Assembly: GCA_025057755.1 (NCBI GenBank)
Contig: JANWVC010000029.1
Coordinates: 16,196-80,195 of the forward strand
DNA from: Limisphaera sp.
GTDB taxonomy: Bacteria; Verrucomicrobiota; Verrucomicrobiia; Limisphaerales; Limisphaeraceae
Direction of reading: 5' to 3'
Length of the DNA: 64,000 nt
Each line of letters begins with the position of its first letter. Within the stretch, counting starts at the first letter, position 1. Position numbers and translations under genes: made by a program. This document shows, one piece after another, positions 54,642-63,796 of the stretch. The notes below the pieces were generated by a model. It did not search any database. It worked only from the letters and a program-made list of their open reading frames with translations, and was not told the DNA's origin.

Positions 54642-57188
54642 TTACGGCTCGGTGGCAGATCCGGGAGGGTCGAGATTCTTGGCCAGTCGCTCCCGGATCG
54701 AGTCTCGCCAGGACCGGGCGCTGGCATTCTGAGGATCCCGTGCCAAAACAGCGTCCAACTCCGCCAAAGCTTCCGTCAAGCGCCCCTGATCCATCAGCGT
54801 CAGTGCAAGATTCAAGCGCGCTTCCAACAGGTCCGGCATGATTCGCACGGCCTCTCGAAACTGCCGCTCCGCGGCCGCAGCTTCACCGCTGCGGGCTAAT
54901 TCCAGCCCGTACAGGAAACGAGCCTGCACCGAGCCAGGTGCCAGCCGAACCGCCTCAGCAAAATGTCGTACGGCATCGGCACGGCGATTCAACTGCACCC
55001 AACACTGGCCGACCTCCATGTGCAATTGGGCATCGGCCGGATGCAATGCCAGGGCGTCGAGATAATTGGTCACCGCTGCCTCCCACCAGCCCCGCGCCTT
55101 GCAAAAACGAGCCAAAAGCGCAAGGTCACCGGGACGACGAATCCGGTTTTTCAGGGCTTTCTCAAAACAGGGGCGCGCCGCCTCGGCACGACCGGATGCC
55201 TCCAACAACATCCCCAAGCTCAGCCAACCCGGACCAAAGTGCGGCTTGAAGGCTAACAGCCTCTCAAAGTTACGGATCGCCTCATTCGTACGCCCGAGTC
55301 GAGCCAACGCCAGCGCCTTGTTATGCAGCGCCCAAACATGCTGCGGATTCTGCCGCGCTACACGATCGAACGCCTCCAAAGCCGACTCAAACTGCCGTCG
55401 CTGGGCTTGAATCAATCCCAGCAACGACCATGCTTCCGCTGCACCGGGCACCAACTCCACCACACGCGCGGCCGCGCGTCCGGCCTCGTCCAATTCGCCT
55501 CGTGCCTGCAACAGTCGGGCCCGCTGCAAATGGAGCCACGGATCGTGCGGCGCTTCGGCCTGGGCAACCTCCACAAGACGCAGGGACTCCATCAAACCCG
55601 GTCCCTCCACCCTCGATTGAACAGCTTCCAACTCCGCTCGGAGTTGCTCCATCTGCTCGGCGTGATTCATCTGCGCTGGGAAAGGCGGGTCAGACAATCG
55701 AGCCACCATGTCCAAAAGTGCGCTGTGCCGCGCCCAATCCGTCCATGCCAAGCGGCGTGCACAGTCCGAAAGCGTCGGCCAGGGCCGGTCCAATCCGCCA
55801 AACGCCGTGTTCCCACCCCGCAGCAACTCCTCGACCGCCTCAGCAATGGCTCGACTCAACCAATAATGCCCCCCAAAGGTTAAATGGACGTGATCATAAA
55901 AAAATTCCCGGCCGGGAACGCCCGCCGAGCTAAGCCTGGCCAGAACCGCTTCCCCATCCACCAACCGAACCATGGAAGCATCCCAACCAGCAACCGTTTC
56001 CCGAATAAGCCCATTCAAGCGGCCATCGCAGCGAAACCGCAATGTGTCGTAATCACGCGCAGCTTGGAAATGCGCCACCGCCTCCGCCTGCGCACCTAAC
56101 GCCAACGCACTTCTGCCCTGGCGATACCGCAACTCCGCGAAGGTCTCATCCACCTGCGCCGCCCGGGCAAAAGCTTCCAAAGCTCGCTCGTGCGCCCCTG
56201 CAGCCTGGGCCGCAATCCCCTGTTCCCAAAAGTTACTCCAGACAAGGCGATCCGCAGCCGACAACCCCAAACGGTGGGCCGAGCCAAACGGCGCACAGTC
56301 TCGCAAATTCACCGCTACAGTGCTCACCACTACGCGGACTCCGTGCTGCCGCGCCACTCCGAGCAGCGACGCCAGATTCCGCTGAAAATGATGATAAACC
56401 CGTTTCATGCGAGGATCTTCCAGCCGCACCGGATGATTTAAAAACATCGCCATACCCCCCCACTCGGCCTCATTCGCAGCCGGCTGGCTCAAACGCGCCA
56501 GAGCCAACTCGCCGCATTGACCTAGGCGCATCGTCTTTAGGGCCAGGACAGCCCGAATCAACGGCAAGGGCGGCACTTGCCCCCCAAACACGGTGCCGGC
56601 TCCAAACGGACCCACCACCTCGTTATTGCCCATGTACACCACCCACACATCCCCCTCCGCACGCGCACAATCCTCTGCAATAGCCAACACCCCGTGCGAG
56701 TTGAGTCCCGTCATCGCGGCGTTGATCACCTCAAAACGCAGCCCCGGATGTCGCAGCTCCAGAATCGCCTCCAACATCCGCGGCAAACCAAACGCCGGAT
56801 GTGGATCGCCATAAGCCGCAGATTCCCCAAAAACGAAGATTCGTACCGCGTTGGTATCTTTGCGTTGAGGAATTGCAAACGGATGCGGAACCCGCGACCG
56901 CTCCGGGCCGAAAAACCGCCAACCAAACCGGTCATTCTGAACCCAAAGCTCCCGCGATCCTTCCCGCAAAGGCACAAGAAATGTCGTGGGATAACCCGCA
57001 CCCACCAACCGCAGCGTCATCTCGGCCATCCCCAGCAACACCCCGGGGATCAAAACAACCGCCGCAAAACGGTACAACCAAAGTCGGCCCTCAAGCACCG
57101 GACCGTGCGTTTTATGCACACACGCGCCCGTCGAGCGAGCCTCTACAGTCAAGGACTTGGCCGCCGGTTTTTTCCGAGAACTTTTCAT
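54642..57188 (-). CDS. Membrane-anchored SGNH hydrolase-like protein with TPR repeats
   Basis: A protein of 848 residues with a basic N-terminus and a membrane segment (about 39-58). Residues 110-465 look like an SGNH/GDSL hydrolase-type domain: FGESAAYGDP with the Ser at 123, AAMTGLNSHG, MGNNEVVGP, and DHVHLTFGGHYWL with the Asp-x-x-His pair. A TPR-like helical insert lies between the GNNE block and the DHVH block (about 320-390). From about 530 to 835 a long run of tetratricopeptide repeats follows. The most likely layout is a periplasmic or surface-facing esterase or acyltransferase-like domain with a TPR scaffold. The ATG at 57188 is the chosen start; the frame is open to 57239. Confidence 0.8.
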   Translation of the reverse strand: MKSSRKKPAAKSLTVEARSTGACVHKTHGPVLEGRLWLYRFAAVVLIPGVLLGMAEMTLRLVGAGYPTTFLVPLREGSRELWVQNDRFGWRFFGPERSRVPHPFAIPQRKDTNAVRIFVFGESAAYGDPHPAFGLPRMLEAILELRHPGLRFEVINAAMTGLNSHGVLAIAEDCARAEGDVWVVYMGNNEVVGPFGAGTVFGGQVPPLPLIRAVLALKTMRLGQCGELALARLSQPAANEAEWGGMAMFLNHPVRLEDPRMKRVYHHFQRNLASLLGVARQHGVRVVVSTVAVNLRDCAPFGSAHRLGLSAADRLVWSNFWEQGIAAQAAGAHERALEAFARAAQVDETFAELRYRQGRSALALGAQAEAVAHFQAARDYDTLRFRCDGRLNGLIRETVAGWDASMVRLVDGEAVLARLSSAGVPGREFFYDHVHLTFGGHYWLSRAIAEAVEELLRGGNTAFGGLDRPWPTLSDCARRLAWTDWARHSALLDMVARLSDPPFPAQMNHAEQMEQLRAELEAVQSRVEGPGLMESLRLVEVAQAEAPHDPWLHLQRARLLQARGELDEAGRAAARVVELVPGAAEAWSLLGLIQAQRRQFESALEAFDRVARQNPQHVWALHNKALALARLGRTNEAIRNFERLLAFKPHFGPGWLSLGMLLEASGRAEAARPCFEKALKNRIRRPGDLALLARFCKARGWWEAAVTNYLDALALHPADAQLHMEVGQCWVQLNRRADAVRHFAEAVRLAPGSVQARFLYGLELARSGEAAAAERQFREAVRIMPDLLEARLNLALTLMDQGRLTEALAELDAVLARDPQNASARSWRDSIRERLAKNLDPPGSATEP

Positions 57189-57720
57189 CACCGGGCCTCC
57201 ATACAACAAGCAGCGAAGCTCGATCAGATACAGATCCAAATGCAGCCGGCCGTCAGCGCCCCGCAGCCTAATGCGACGCTATCCACCATATCAACGCACC
57301 AACCGAACCAAGCCTAAACCCGACACCGCCCCCTCCAACCTTAACAAGCCCTAACAGGCAGGACTCACGTCCGTCCAAAGCGCCCAACTCCCGCCGCCTA
57401 CAATATTCACCTCGCATTTCACCTCGCACCCCCCACGCCCCAACGAACCACCGCACAACCTCAAACCATGCATGTGTTCGCAAAATGGCGAGTTTTTTTC
57501 GCAAATTGGCGTTGCGAGCTCGTAACTTCCTTGTCACTTTGCTCATTGACTAGACCCAGACTCGTGATGCGTCCTTGCGCCGGTCGGCGGTACAACTGGT
57601 TTCGGTCCGCGGCAACCCCGCGGAGGTCGCCCACCGGGGAGACTCCAAAGCCGCCGGCGGCAGGCGAAAGGCATGCTCACGCAAGGATGGGTCAACCTCA
57701 AACCCATGATGAGCGATGCC
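57189..57720. other. Divergent control region with direct and inverted repeats
   Basis: 532 bases between the SGNH-TPR and LamG genes. TTCGCAAAATGGCG (57477-57490) and TTCGCAAATTGGCG (57498-57511) are direct repeats 21 bases apart, and TCGCAA (57499-57504) with TTGCGA (57512-57517) is inverted. Closer to the LamG gene are the hairpin TCCGCGG-CAACC-CCGCGGA (57606-57624) and the palindrome GCCGCCGGCGGC (57650-57661). No known RNA family is recognised. Confidence 0.5.
57477..57517. repeat. Pair of direct repeats, operator-like
   Basis: Two copies of TTCGCAAA[A/T]TGGCG, 13 of 14 bases identical, with starts 21 bases apart, about two helical turns. The second copy also takes part in an inverted repeat, TCGCAA-N7-TTGCGA. 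This suits cooperative binding by a dimeric regulator. The regulator is unknown. Confidence 0.5.
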
Positions 57721-60700
57721 ATGAAAACCCGTTCGTCCGCAATTTCGCCACTCTTGCTGATGGCCTTGGCCGGCCTCCTGACCAGCCAAGTGCCGCTGGC
57801 AGCCCAAACGCTGGTTCATCGTTACAGCTTCACAACCGATGCATCGGACTCGGTCGGAGGCAGGCATGGCACGTTGATGAACAACGTGCAGATTCTTAAT
57901 GGACAAGCCTTGCTCAACAACTCGCCCGGATACGACTCCAGCAATCCCGACGGGCAGTACATCGCTCTGCCTGCAGGTCTGTTGGCCGCGTACCAAAACG
58001 TTACCTTGGAGACATGGGTGACCCCATATATCGGGGACATGTGGAGTCGCGTCTGGGACTTCGGCAACGGCACTGCAGCCTACCTTTTCCTCTCCACAGG
58101 TAACGCCTCCACAGGGCCCGAGGCACAATCCATTGCGCCCGGACGGGCAGGCAACTGGTTGCGTGCCAACAATATTCTGCTGGATAATTCAGAGAATCAC
58201 ATTGTCCTGACCATCAACGGGGTCGATCAGATCGCCAAACTTTACGTTAATGGCGTGCTGGTAGACGTAAACCCGGCCTTCAGCAATGCGCCGCCTGTAC
58301 TAGGGTCAACCACCAACAACTGGTTGGGCCGCTCGCAATGGGGCGGCGACGACTACCTTGTGGGTAGTTACAACGAATTCCGTGTTTACCAAGGAACGAT
58401 GGATGCCCTGCAGGTACGGGCCAATTTCGCTACCGGCCCCGATGCTGCACCCACACGACCGAACGTCTCAAGAATCGAGTTTCGCATTCGCGATCCTTTC
58501 TACCTGGGTTTCTCCCGGCCGCTTGAGTTGCTCGCCTATACCGACGGCAATCCCGAACCAGTCGATATCGCCGACAGTCCGCATGTGACGTACACGGTCC
58601 AAGGACCGGCCATTCTCCAAATCAATTCCGCCGGTGTCGTCACACCTCTTGCTGAAGGGACCACCACCATCATCGCGCGTCATGGCTCTCTCTCAGCCAC
58701 GCAAACCGTTCAGGTGGTGAATCAGCCAGCCGTATTGCGCCATCGCTACAGCTTCAACGCAGACGCGCGCGACACCGTTGGCAATCAACACGGCACGCTT
58801 CAGGGTGGAGCCACCATCAGCGGAGGCCAGGTCCTTTTGGACGGCGTGAGCGCTTACGTCGAATTGCCCTCGTACCTGCTTGCACCCACAAATATTCCTC
58901 ATGGCGCGGTTACGTTCGAAGGTTGGATTACCACCTACCCGATCAACGGTGCATGGACACGACTATTCGACTTCGGCAACATCGTGGGCTCGGTCGGCAG
59001 CAAGAATTTCTTCTTCGCGCCGAACACTGCCGCTAACGGAGGAGACGCCAACCTGGCTGTCTCGGATTCAACCCCGGGTTGGCGCTCGGAAGACGAAATT
59101 TTCCGACCCAACATCCTGGGGCGCACTAACCTCCACATCGTCGCAGTTTACAATCCGCAACCCAACCGCGCCATCCTGGCCTTGTACATGGACGGCGTCT
59201 TGGAAGGCCAGACCACCACGCGAAAACCGCTCGACTCGCTGAACAATGTCTATAGCTTCCTGGGCCGATCCCTGTACGGCGCCGATGCGTACCTCAACGG
59301 TGCGATCAGCGAATTCCGGATCTGGAGCGGCGAATTGAATCCCCTGCAAATCGCCCTTAACGGCGCGGTTGGCCCAGATGCCATCGCACCCTCTGACCCG
59401 GGCCCCTTGCAGCGCGTCCGCCTGATCCTGACGCCCAACATGGTCCGGGGCGGCGTCCAACAAGCACGCGTTCTGGCCGACTTCACCACCGTGTCCAACG
59501 TGAACATCACACGTGGCATCGGCACCCTCTATGAATCCTCCAACACCAACGTGGTCACCGTGGATGCCACGGGCCAGCTCACAGCTGTCGGCGCCGGCTC
59601 GGCACTCGTCACCGCGACATATGGCGGCCAAAGCGATTCGCAGTTGGTCACGGTTACCTTGAAGCCGGTGGTGCTGCGCCATCGTTGGAGCTTTAACGAA
59701 ACCACCGGCACCACCGCCACCGACAGCGTGGGCAGCCGGCACGGCACCTTGATGGGAACCGCAACCTTTGACGGCCAGGGGGCCGTGGTCTTGGATGGTG
59801 CCACCGGCACCTACGTGGAACTGCCGCCCAACATCATCACCAACTACGAACAAGTTACGTTTGAAGCTTGGGTCACTGTGGCTTCCACCACACCCAATAA
59901 CACCGCCGCTCGGCTGTTCGTCTTCGGCGGTACCCACGACGTAAACGAGGTGGGCTTAACACCGCGCACCGGTGGGAATAACACCTTCCTCCGCGCCTTC
60001 GGATTGCCAAATGCACAAGTACTCCGCGGCGGCACCATCGCTTCAGACCGCAAGGTACACGTGGTGGGCATCTTCAACGCCGCCGGCGGTCGTGCTGATC
60101 TGTACATTGATGGCGCTTGGGAAAACGGCGTCTCAGCCACTTATTCTCTCAGTGCTCTTAGTAACGGAGTCAGCCGGCTCGGAGCCAACATTCCGGGCAA
60201 TCAGTTCGTCGTTTGCTCCATCGACGAATTCCGCATCTACGACGGAGTCCTCTCGCCGCATCAAATCGCAATCAACCGCGCCGCAGGACCGAACGCAGTG
60301 GTGCTCAACCCCGGCACGCCCACCTCGATCACACTGGACGTTGATTCGATCATGATGCCCGGTCTGCGGCGACTGGCCCACGTGGTGGCCACTTATCCGC
60401 AGACCGGTCCAATCCGCCTCCGTTCTTCGATCGAGGAGATTTTGCTCACCTCCAGCAATCCCAGTGTGGTGCGCGTCGCGCCTGGTGGCTGGTTGGTGGC
60501 TGTTGCACCGGGCTCGGCCACGATCACCGCGCATCTCGGCGGTCGGAGCGATACCAAGACCGTCACCGTCGTCGAGAAACAGGTCGCGCTGCTGCATCGC
60601 TACAACTTTGCCACCGACGGTTCCGACGTCATCGGCGCGCAGGATGGCTTCCTGGCGGGCGCGGCCACCATCGTGGACGGAAAGGTCTCGCTGGTGAATG

Positions 60701-61470
60701 ACGGCACCTACAAGGCCAACGCTTACGTCGAATTGCCGCCGGGTCTGGTCAGCAGTCTCGACGCCGTCACCATCGAAGCTTGGGTGGACCTCGGCCCGCA
60801 GGGCAGTTGGGTCCGCGTCTTCGACATTGGTGACCACACCAGCGGCGGAGCCCAGAACGGCATCAGCTACATCTTCCTCAGCCGGCCGTGGGCGGCCACG
60901 CCTACACGGTTGGTCTTCTCCGATGGTGTCACCGCTGCCTCCGAGGTCGTACTCGACGCAGGCACCTTCTCGCTCGAAGGATTCAACGGCCAGATCGTGG
61001 CCGTCTTGGACGGGCCCAACAATCAGATGGCTCTCTATGCCAACGGCGCATTGCTAACCTCGGGCCCCATGAACAATAAACAGCTGGCCAACCTGCGCGA
61101 TGTCAAATGCTGGATCGGCCGGTCTCTGTACGCAGCCGACGCCGGCCTGAGCGGCACCATCGACGAATTCCGCATCTACGCCGGTGCGCTCAGCGCGGCC
61201 GATATCGCAGCGAATTACGCGGCCGGGCCGAACACCGTGCGGCCGTCCTTGTTACCGGTCCAGCGACCCACACTCCGCATCCGGCTGCAAGCCAACCAGG
61301 CCGTGCTCTCTTGGCCTACCTGGGCAGAGGGCTTCCGACTGGTGACCAGCCCGGTTCTGCCGGCTATCACGTGGTCGCCTGTCACTGGCACGGCCACAAC
61401 CAATCAGAATGAAATCCAAGTAACCGTGCCTCTCACCGGGACACAACAATACTACCGGTTGGAACGCTAG
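57721..61470 (+). CDS. Large secreted protein with four LamG-like and three Ig-like (BIG2) domains
   Basis: A 1249-residue exported protein with a signal peptide (about 1-29, ending PLAAQ). It alternates LamG-like concanavalin domains (starting LVHRYSF at 31, VLRHRYSF near 337, VLRHRWSF near 649, LLHRYNF near 955) with BIG2-type Ig domains (about 250-335, 560-648, 870-954; for example SNTNVVTVDATGQLTAVGAGS). The LamG copies share DSVG-x-RHGTL and IDEFRIY motifs, so they arose by duplication. A C-terminal module of about 70 residues ends QQYYRLER. LamG domains bind carbohydrates or form adhesion modules. The ATG at 57721 (MKTRSSAISP) fits the signal peptide; ATGs at 57706 and 57709 and the open frame upstream are alternatives. 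Confidence 0.87.
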   Translation: MKTRSSAISPLLLMALAGLLTSQVPLAAQTLVHRYSFTTDASDSVGGRHGTLMNNVQILNGQALLNNSPGYDSSNPDGQYIALPAGLLAAYQNVTLETWVTPYIGDMWSRVWDFGNGTAAYLFLSTGNASTGPEAQSIAPGRAGNWLRANNILLDNSENHIVLTINGVDQIAKLYVNGVLVDVNPAFSNAPPVLGSTTNNWLGRSQWGGDDYLVGSYNEFRVYQGTMDALQVRANFATGPDAAPTRPNVSRIEFRIRDPFYLGFSRPLELLAYTDGNPEPVDIADSPHVTYTVQGPAILQINSAGVVTPLAEGTTTIIARHGSLSATQTVQVVNQPAVLRHRYSFNADARDTVGNQHGTLQGGATISGGQVLLDGVSAYVELPSYLLAPTNIPHGAVTFEGWITTYPINGAWTRLFDFGNIVGSVGSKNFFFAPNTAANGGDANLAVSDSTPGWRSEDEIFRPNILGRTNLHIVAVYNPQPNRAILALYMDGVLEGQTTTRKPLDSLNNVYSFLGRSLYGADAYLNGAISEFRIWSGELNPLQIALNGAVGPDAIAPSDPGPLQRVRLILTPNMVRGGVQQARVLADFTTVSNVNITRGIGTLYESSNTNVVTVDATGQLTAVGAGSALVTATYGGQSDSQLVTVTLKPVVLRHRWSFNETTGTTATDSVGSRHGTLMGTATFDGQGAVVLDGATGTYVELPPNIITNYEQVTFEAWVTVASTTPNNTAARLFVFGGTHDVNEVGLTPRTGGNNTFLRAFGLPNAQVLRGGTIASDRKVHVVGIFNAAGGRADLYIDGAWENGVSATYSLSALSNGVSRLGANIPGNQFVVCSIDEFRIYDGVLSPHQIAINRAAGPNAVVLNPGTPTSITLDVDSIMMPGLRRLAHVVATYPQTGPIRLRSSIEEILLTSSNPSVVRVAPGGWLVAVAPGSATITAHLGGRSDTKTVTVVEKQVALLHRYNFATDGSDVIGAQDGFLAGAATIVDGKVSLVNDGTYKANAYVELPPGLVSSLDAVTIEAWVDLGPQGSWVRVFDIGDHTSGGAQNGISYIFLSRPWAATPTRLVFSDGVTAASEVVLDAGTFSLEGFNGQIVAVLDGPNNQMALYANGALLTSGPMNNKQLANLRDVKCWIGRSLYAADAGLSGTIDEFRIYAGALSAADIAANYAAGPNTVRPSLLPVQRPTLRIRLQANQAVLSWPTWAEGFRLVTSPVLPAITWSPVTGTATTNQNEIQVTVPLTGTQQYYRLER

Positions 61471-61556
61471 AAGCCATGTAACGGGCGCAGCACCGGCCTT
61501 TGCAAACCGGTGCAACAGAGCCCAACCGGCAAACCAACGTTTCATACAAGACCCGC

Positions 61557-61591
61557 AAGGGACGGACCACAACTCCGTCCCTTATTTTTTT
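61557..61591 (+). terminator. Rho-independent terminator after the LamG gene
   Basis: AAGGGACGGA (61557-61566) pairs perfectly with TCCGTCCCTT (61574-61583) over a seven-base loop and is followed by a T-run (61585-61591). Confidence 0.9.
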
Positions 61592-61761
61592 GACTCGGGT
61601 GGCCACACCACCCCGATCCTGCCCGCAGGTTCGTTCCGGTTTTTCCTGCGCCAACGCGCTCAGGCATCTTCTTCGCAGAAGCCGGGGTGTGCCCGATTTG
61701 ACTTCGCATCCGACCCCACTTCACAATGTTGCCCACTCAGCAAGGTGAAAGGACTGATCCC

Positions 61762-63372
61762 ATGCCGAGCCAGCGATTTGAATCGCCTCAGCCCACCAAC
61801 GGCACAACTCTGGGTTACGAAGCCCGGTTGTGGAAAATGGCCGACGCACTCCGCGGCTCGATGGACGCAGCCGAGTACAAACACGTCGTGCTCGGCCTCA
61901 TCTTCCTCAAATACATTTCCGACGCATTTGAGGATTACCGCGCCCGGCTCGAAGCCGAGCGCGCCCATGGCGCCGATCCGGAAGACCCGGACGAATACCG
62001 CGCCCAAAACATCTTCTGGGTTCCGCCCGAGGCGCGCTGGCCCTACCTCAAATCCCAAGCCCGCCAGCCCACCATTGGCCGGCTGTTGGACGACGCCATG
62101 GCCGCCATCGAGCGCGACAACCCTGCCCTCAAGGGCGTGCTCCCAAAGGACTACGCCCGCCCCGCACTCGACAAAACACGGCTCGGTCAGCTCATTGATC
62201 TCATCAGCAACATCAAGGTCGGGGACGAAGACGCCCGCGCCAAAGACGTGCTCGGGCGCGTGTACGAGTACTTCCTGGCGCAATTTGCCAGCGCCGAGGG
62301 TCGCAAAGGCGGGGAGTTCTACACCCCGCGCTGCGTCGTCAGGCTGCTGGTCGAGATGCTTGAACCCTTTCGCGGTCGTGTCTATGACCCCTGCTGCGGT
62401 TCCGGCGGCATGTTCGTGCAGTCGGTCGAATTCATCCGTGCCCACGCCACCGGCAACGGCAATGGCGGCCGCGCCCGCGCCGACATTTCCATCTACGGCC
62501 AGGAATCGAACTACACCACCTGGCGCCTGGCCAAAATGAACCTGGCCATTCGCGGCATCGAAGGCCAAATCGCGCACGGCGACACATTCCACAACGACAA
62601 ATTCCCCGACTTGAAGGCCGACTTTATCCTCGCGAATCCACCGTTCAACGTTTCGGACTGGGGCGGCGAACGCCTGCGCGAGGACAAACGTTGGCAGTTT
62701 GGTGTCCCGCCCGTAGGCAATGCCAACTTCGCCTGGGTGCAGCACATCATCTACCACCTGGCGCCCACCGGCTACGCCGGATTCGTGCTGGCCAACGGGT
62801 CCATGTCCTCCAACCAATCTGGCGAAGGCGAAATCCGGAAAAACATCGTCGAGGCGGACCTCGTGGACTGCATAGTCGCGCTGCCCGGCCAGCTTTTCTA
62901 CTCGACCCAAATCCCAGCCTGCTTGTGGTTCCTGGCCCGGGACAAAACCGGCCGGCCGCCCGCCGGGCAAAAGCAGCCACTGCGCGACCGCCGCGGCCAG
63001 GTCTTGTTCATAGACGCGCGCAAGCTCGGCCGGATGGTTGATCGCACGCATCGCGAGCTGACCGACGAGGACATTCAAAAGATCTCGCGCACGTACCATG
63101 CCTGGCGCGGCGAGAAGGAAGCCGGCGAATACAACGACGTGCCCGGCTTCTACAAAAGCGCGACACTCGAAGAGATCCGCAAGCACGGCCATGTGCTGAC
63201 CCCGGGTCGGTACGTCGGCGCCGAGCCGAAGGCTGAGGACGCTGAACCTTTCGCCCAGAAGATGCAGCGACTTGTCGCGCAACTTCGCGAGCAACAGGCC
63301 GAGGCGGCCAAACTCGACGCCGCCATCGCCGCCAATCTGAAGGAGTTGGGTTTCCCCCTAGAGGAAAAGTGA
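61762..63372 (+). CDS. hsdM: Type I restriction-modification DNA methyltransferase subunit
   Basis: Modification subunit of a type I restriction system; it methylates adenine within the site chosen by HsdS. The 536 residues include the HsdM N-terminal helical domain ([34 protein letters not shown]) and the N6-adenine methyltransferase core: [16 protein letters not shown] (SAM site), [18 protein letters not shown] and the catalytic [14 protein letters not shown]-terminal coiled coil ([20 protein letters not shown]) usually contacts HsdS. The ATG at 61762 has GGA about eight bases upstream; the frame is open to 61726. It begins the locus after a strong terminator. The next two genes are a toxin-antitoxin pair instead of hsdS. 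Confidence 0.95.
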   Translation: MPSQRFESPQPTNGTTLGYEARLWKMADALRGSMDAAEYKHVVLGLIFLKYISDAFEDYRARLEAERAHGADPEDPDEYRAQNIFWVPPEARWPYLKSQARQPTIGRLLDDAMAAIERDNPALKGVLPKDYARPALDKTRLGQLIDLISNIKVGDEDARAKDVLGRVYEYFLAQFASAEGRKGGEFYTPRCVVRLLVEMLEPFRGRVYDPCCGSGGMFVQSVEFIRAHATGNGNGGRARADISIYGQESNYTTWRLAKMNLAIRGIEGQIAHGDTFHNDKFPDLKADFILANPPFNVSDWGGERLREDKRWQFGVPPVGNANFAWVQHIIYHLAPTGYAGFVLANGSMSSNQSGEGEIRKNIVEADLVDCIVALPGQLFYSTQIPACLWFLARDKTGRPPAGQKQPLRDRRGQVLFIDARKLGRMVDRTHRELTDEDIQKISRTYHAWRGEKEAGEYNDVPGFYKSATLEEIRKHGHVLTPGRYVGAEPKAEDAEPFAQKMQRLVAQLREQQAEAAKLDAAIAANLKELGFPLEEK

Positions 63373-63373
63373 A

Positions 63374-63796
63374 ATGCCGCTGGAACTGGACAGCTTGCAA
63401 AGAGCCGTAGCCGCCTTGAAGCAAGTGCTGGCGAAAAGCGAGGATACGCAGTTCATGAACAGCCTCGACGAGGTCGCCCGAAACGCGATCAAATCAGGCG
63501 TCATCCAGCATTTTGAGTTCACCTACGAACTCTGCTGGAAGTTCATGAAGCGTTGGATAGAAATGAACGTCAGCCCATCGTTGGCCGAGGGCGTGTCGCG
63601 CCGGGAACTCTTTCGCCTGGCGGCCGAGCATCGCCTCATCGCCGATGTGGACAAATGGATGCACTACCACTTCGCCCGAAACGAAACATCCCATACGTAT
63701 GACCCTGCGACGGCGGAAAGGGTTTACAGCGCGGCACTTGATTTCGCACACGACGCAGAACACCTGCTGAAGGCACTGGAAGCGCGGAATGATTGA
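63374..63796 (+). CDS. HepT-type HEPN toxin (HI0074 / nucleotidyltransferase substrate-binding family)
   Basis: Encodes 140 residues of an all-helical HEPN protein. The RNase motif of HepT toxins is complete: Arg102-N-E-T-S-His107-T-Tyr109, that is Rx4HxY, in which the Tyr is the residue adenylylated by the partner in studied systems. Other family features are FEFTYELCWKFMKRW near 47-61 and ELFRLAAEHRLI. It starts one base after the hsdM stop with GAGG about nine bases upstream, and its end overlaps the next gene by eight bases. This couples it to both. In the family it forms a toxin or the substrate-binding half of a nucleotidyltransferase pair; I favour the toxin reading because the motif is intact. 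Confidence 0.88.
   Translation: MPLELDSLQRAVAALKQVLAKSEDTQFMNSLDEVARNAIKSGVIQHFEFTYELCWKFMKRWIEMNVSPSLAEGVSRRELFRLAAEHRLIADVDKWMHYHFARNETSHTYDPATAERVYSAALDFAHDAEHLLKALEARND

Noticed and set aside
61660..63294. Open frame of 544 codons on the minus strand opposite hsdM
   Set aside because: The plus strand has all HsdM motifs; the antisense translation has no family match and reflects stop-poor GC-rich DNA.
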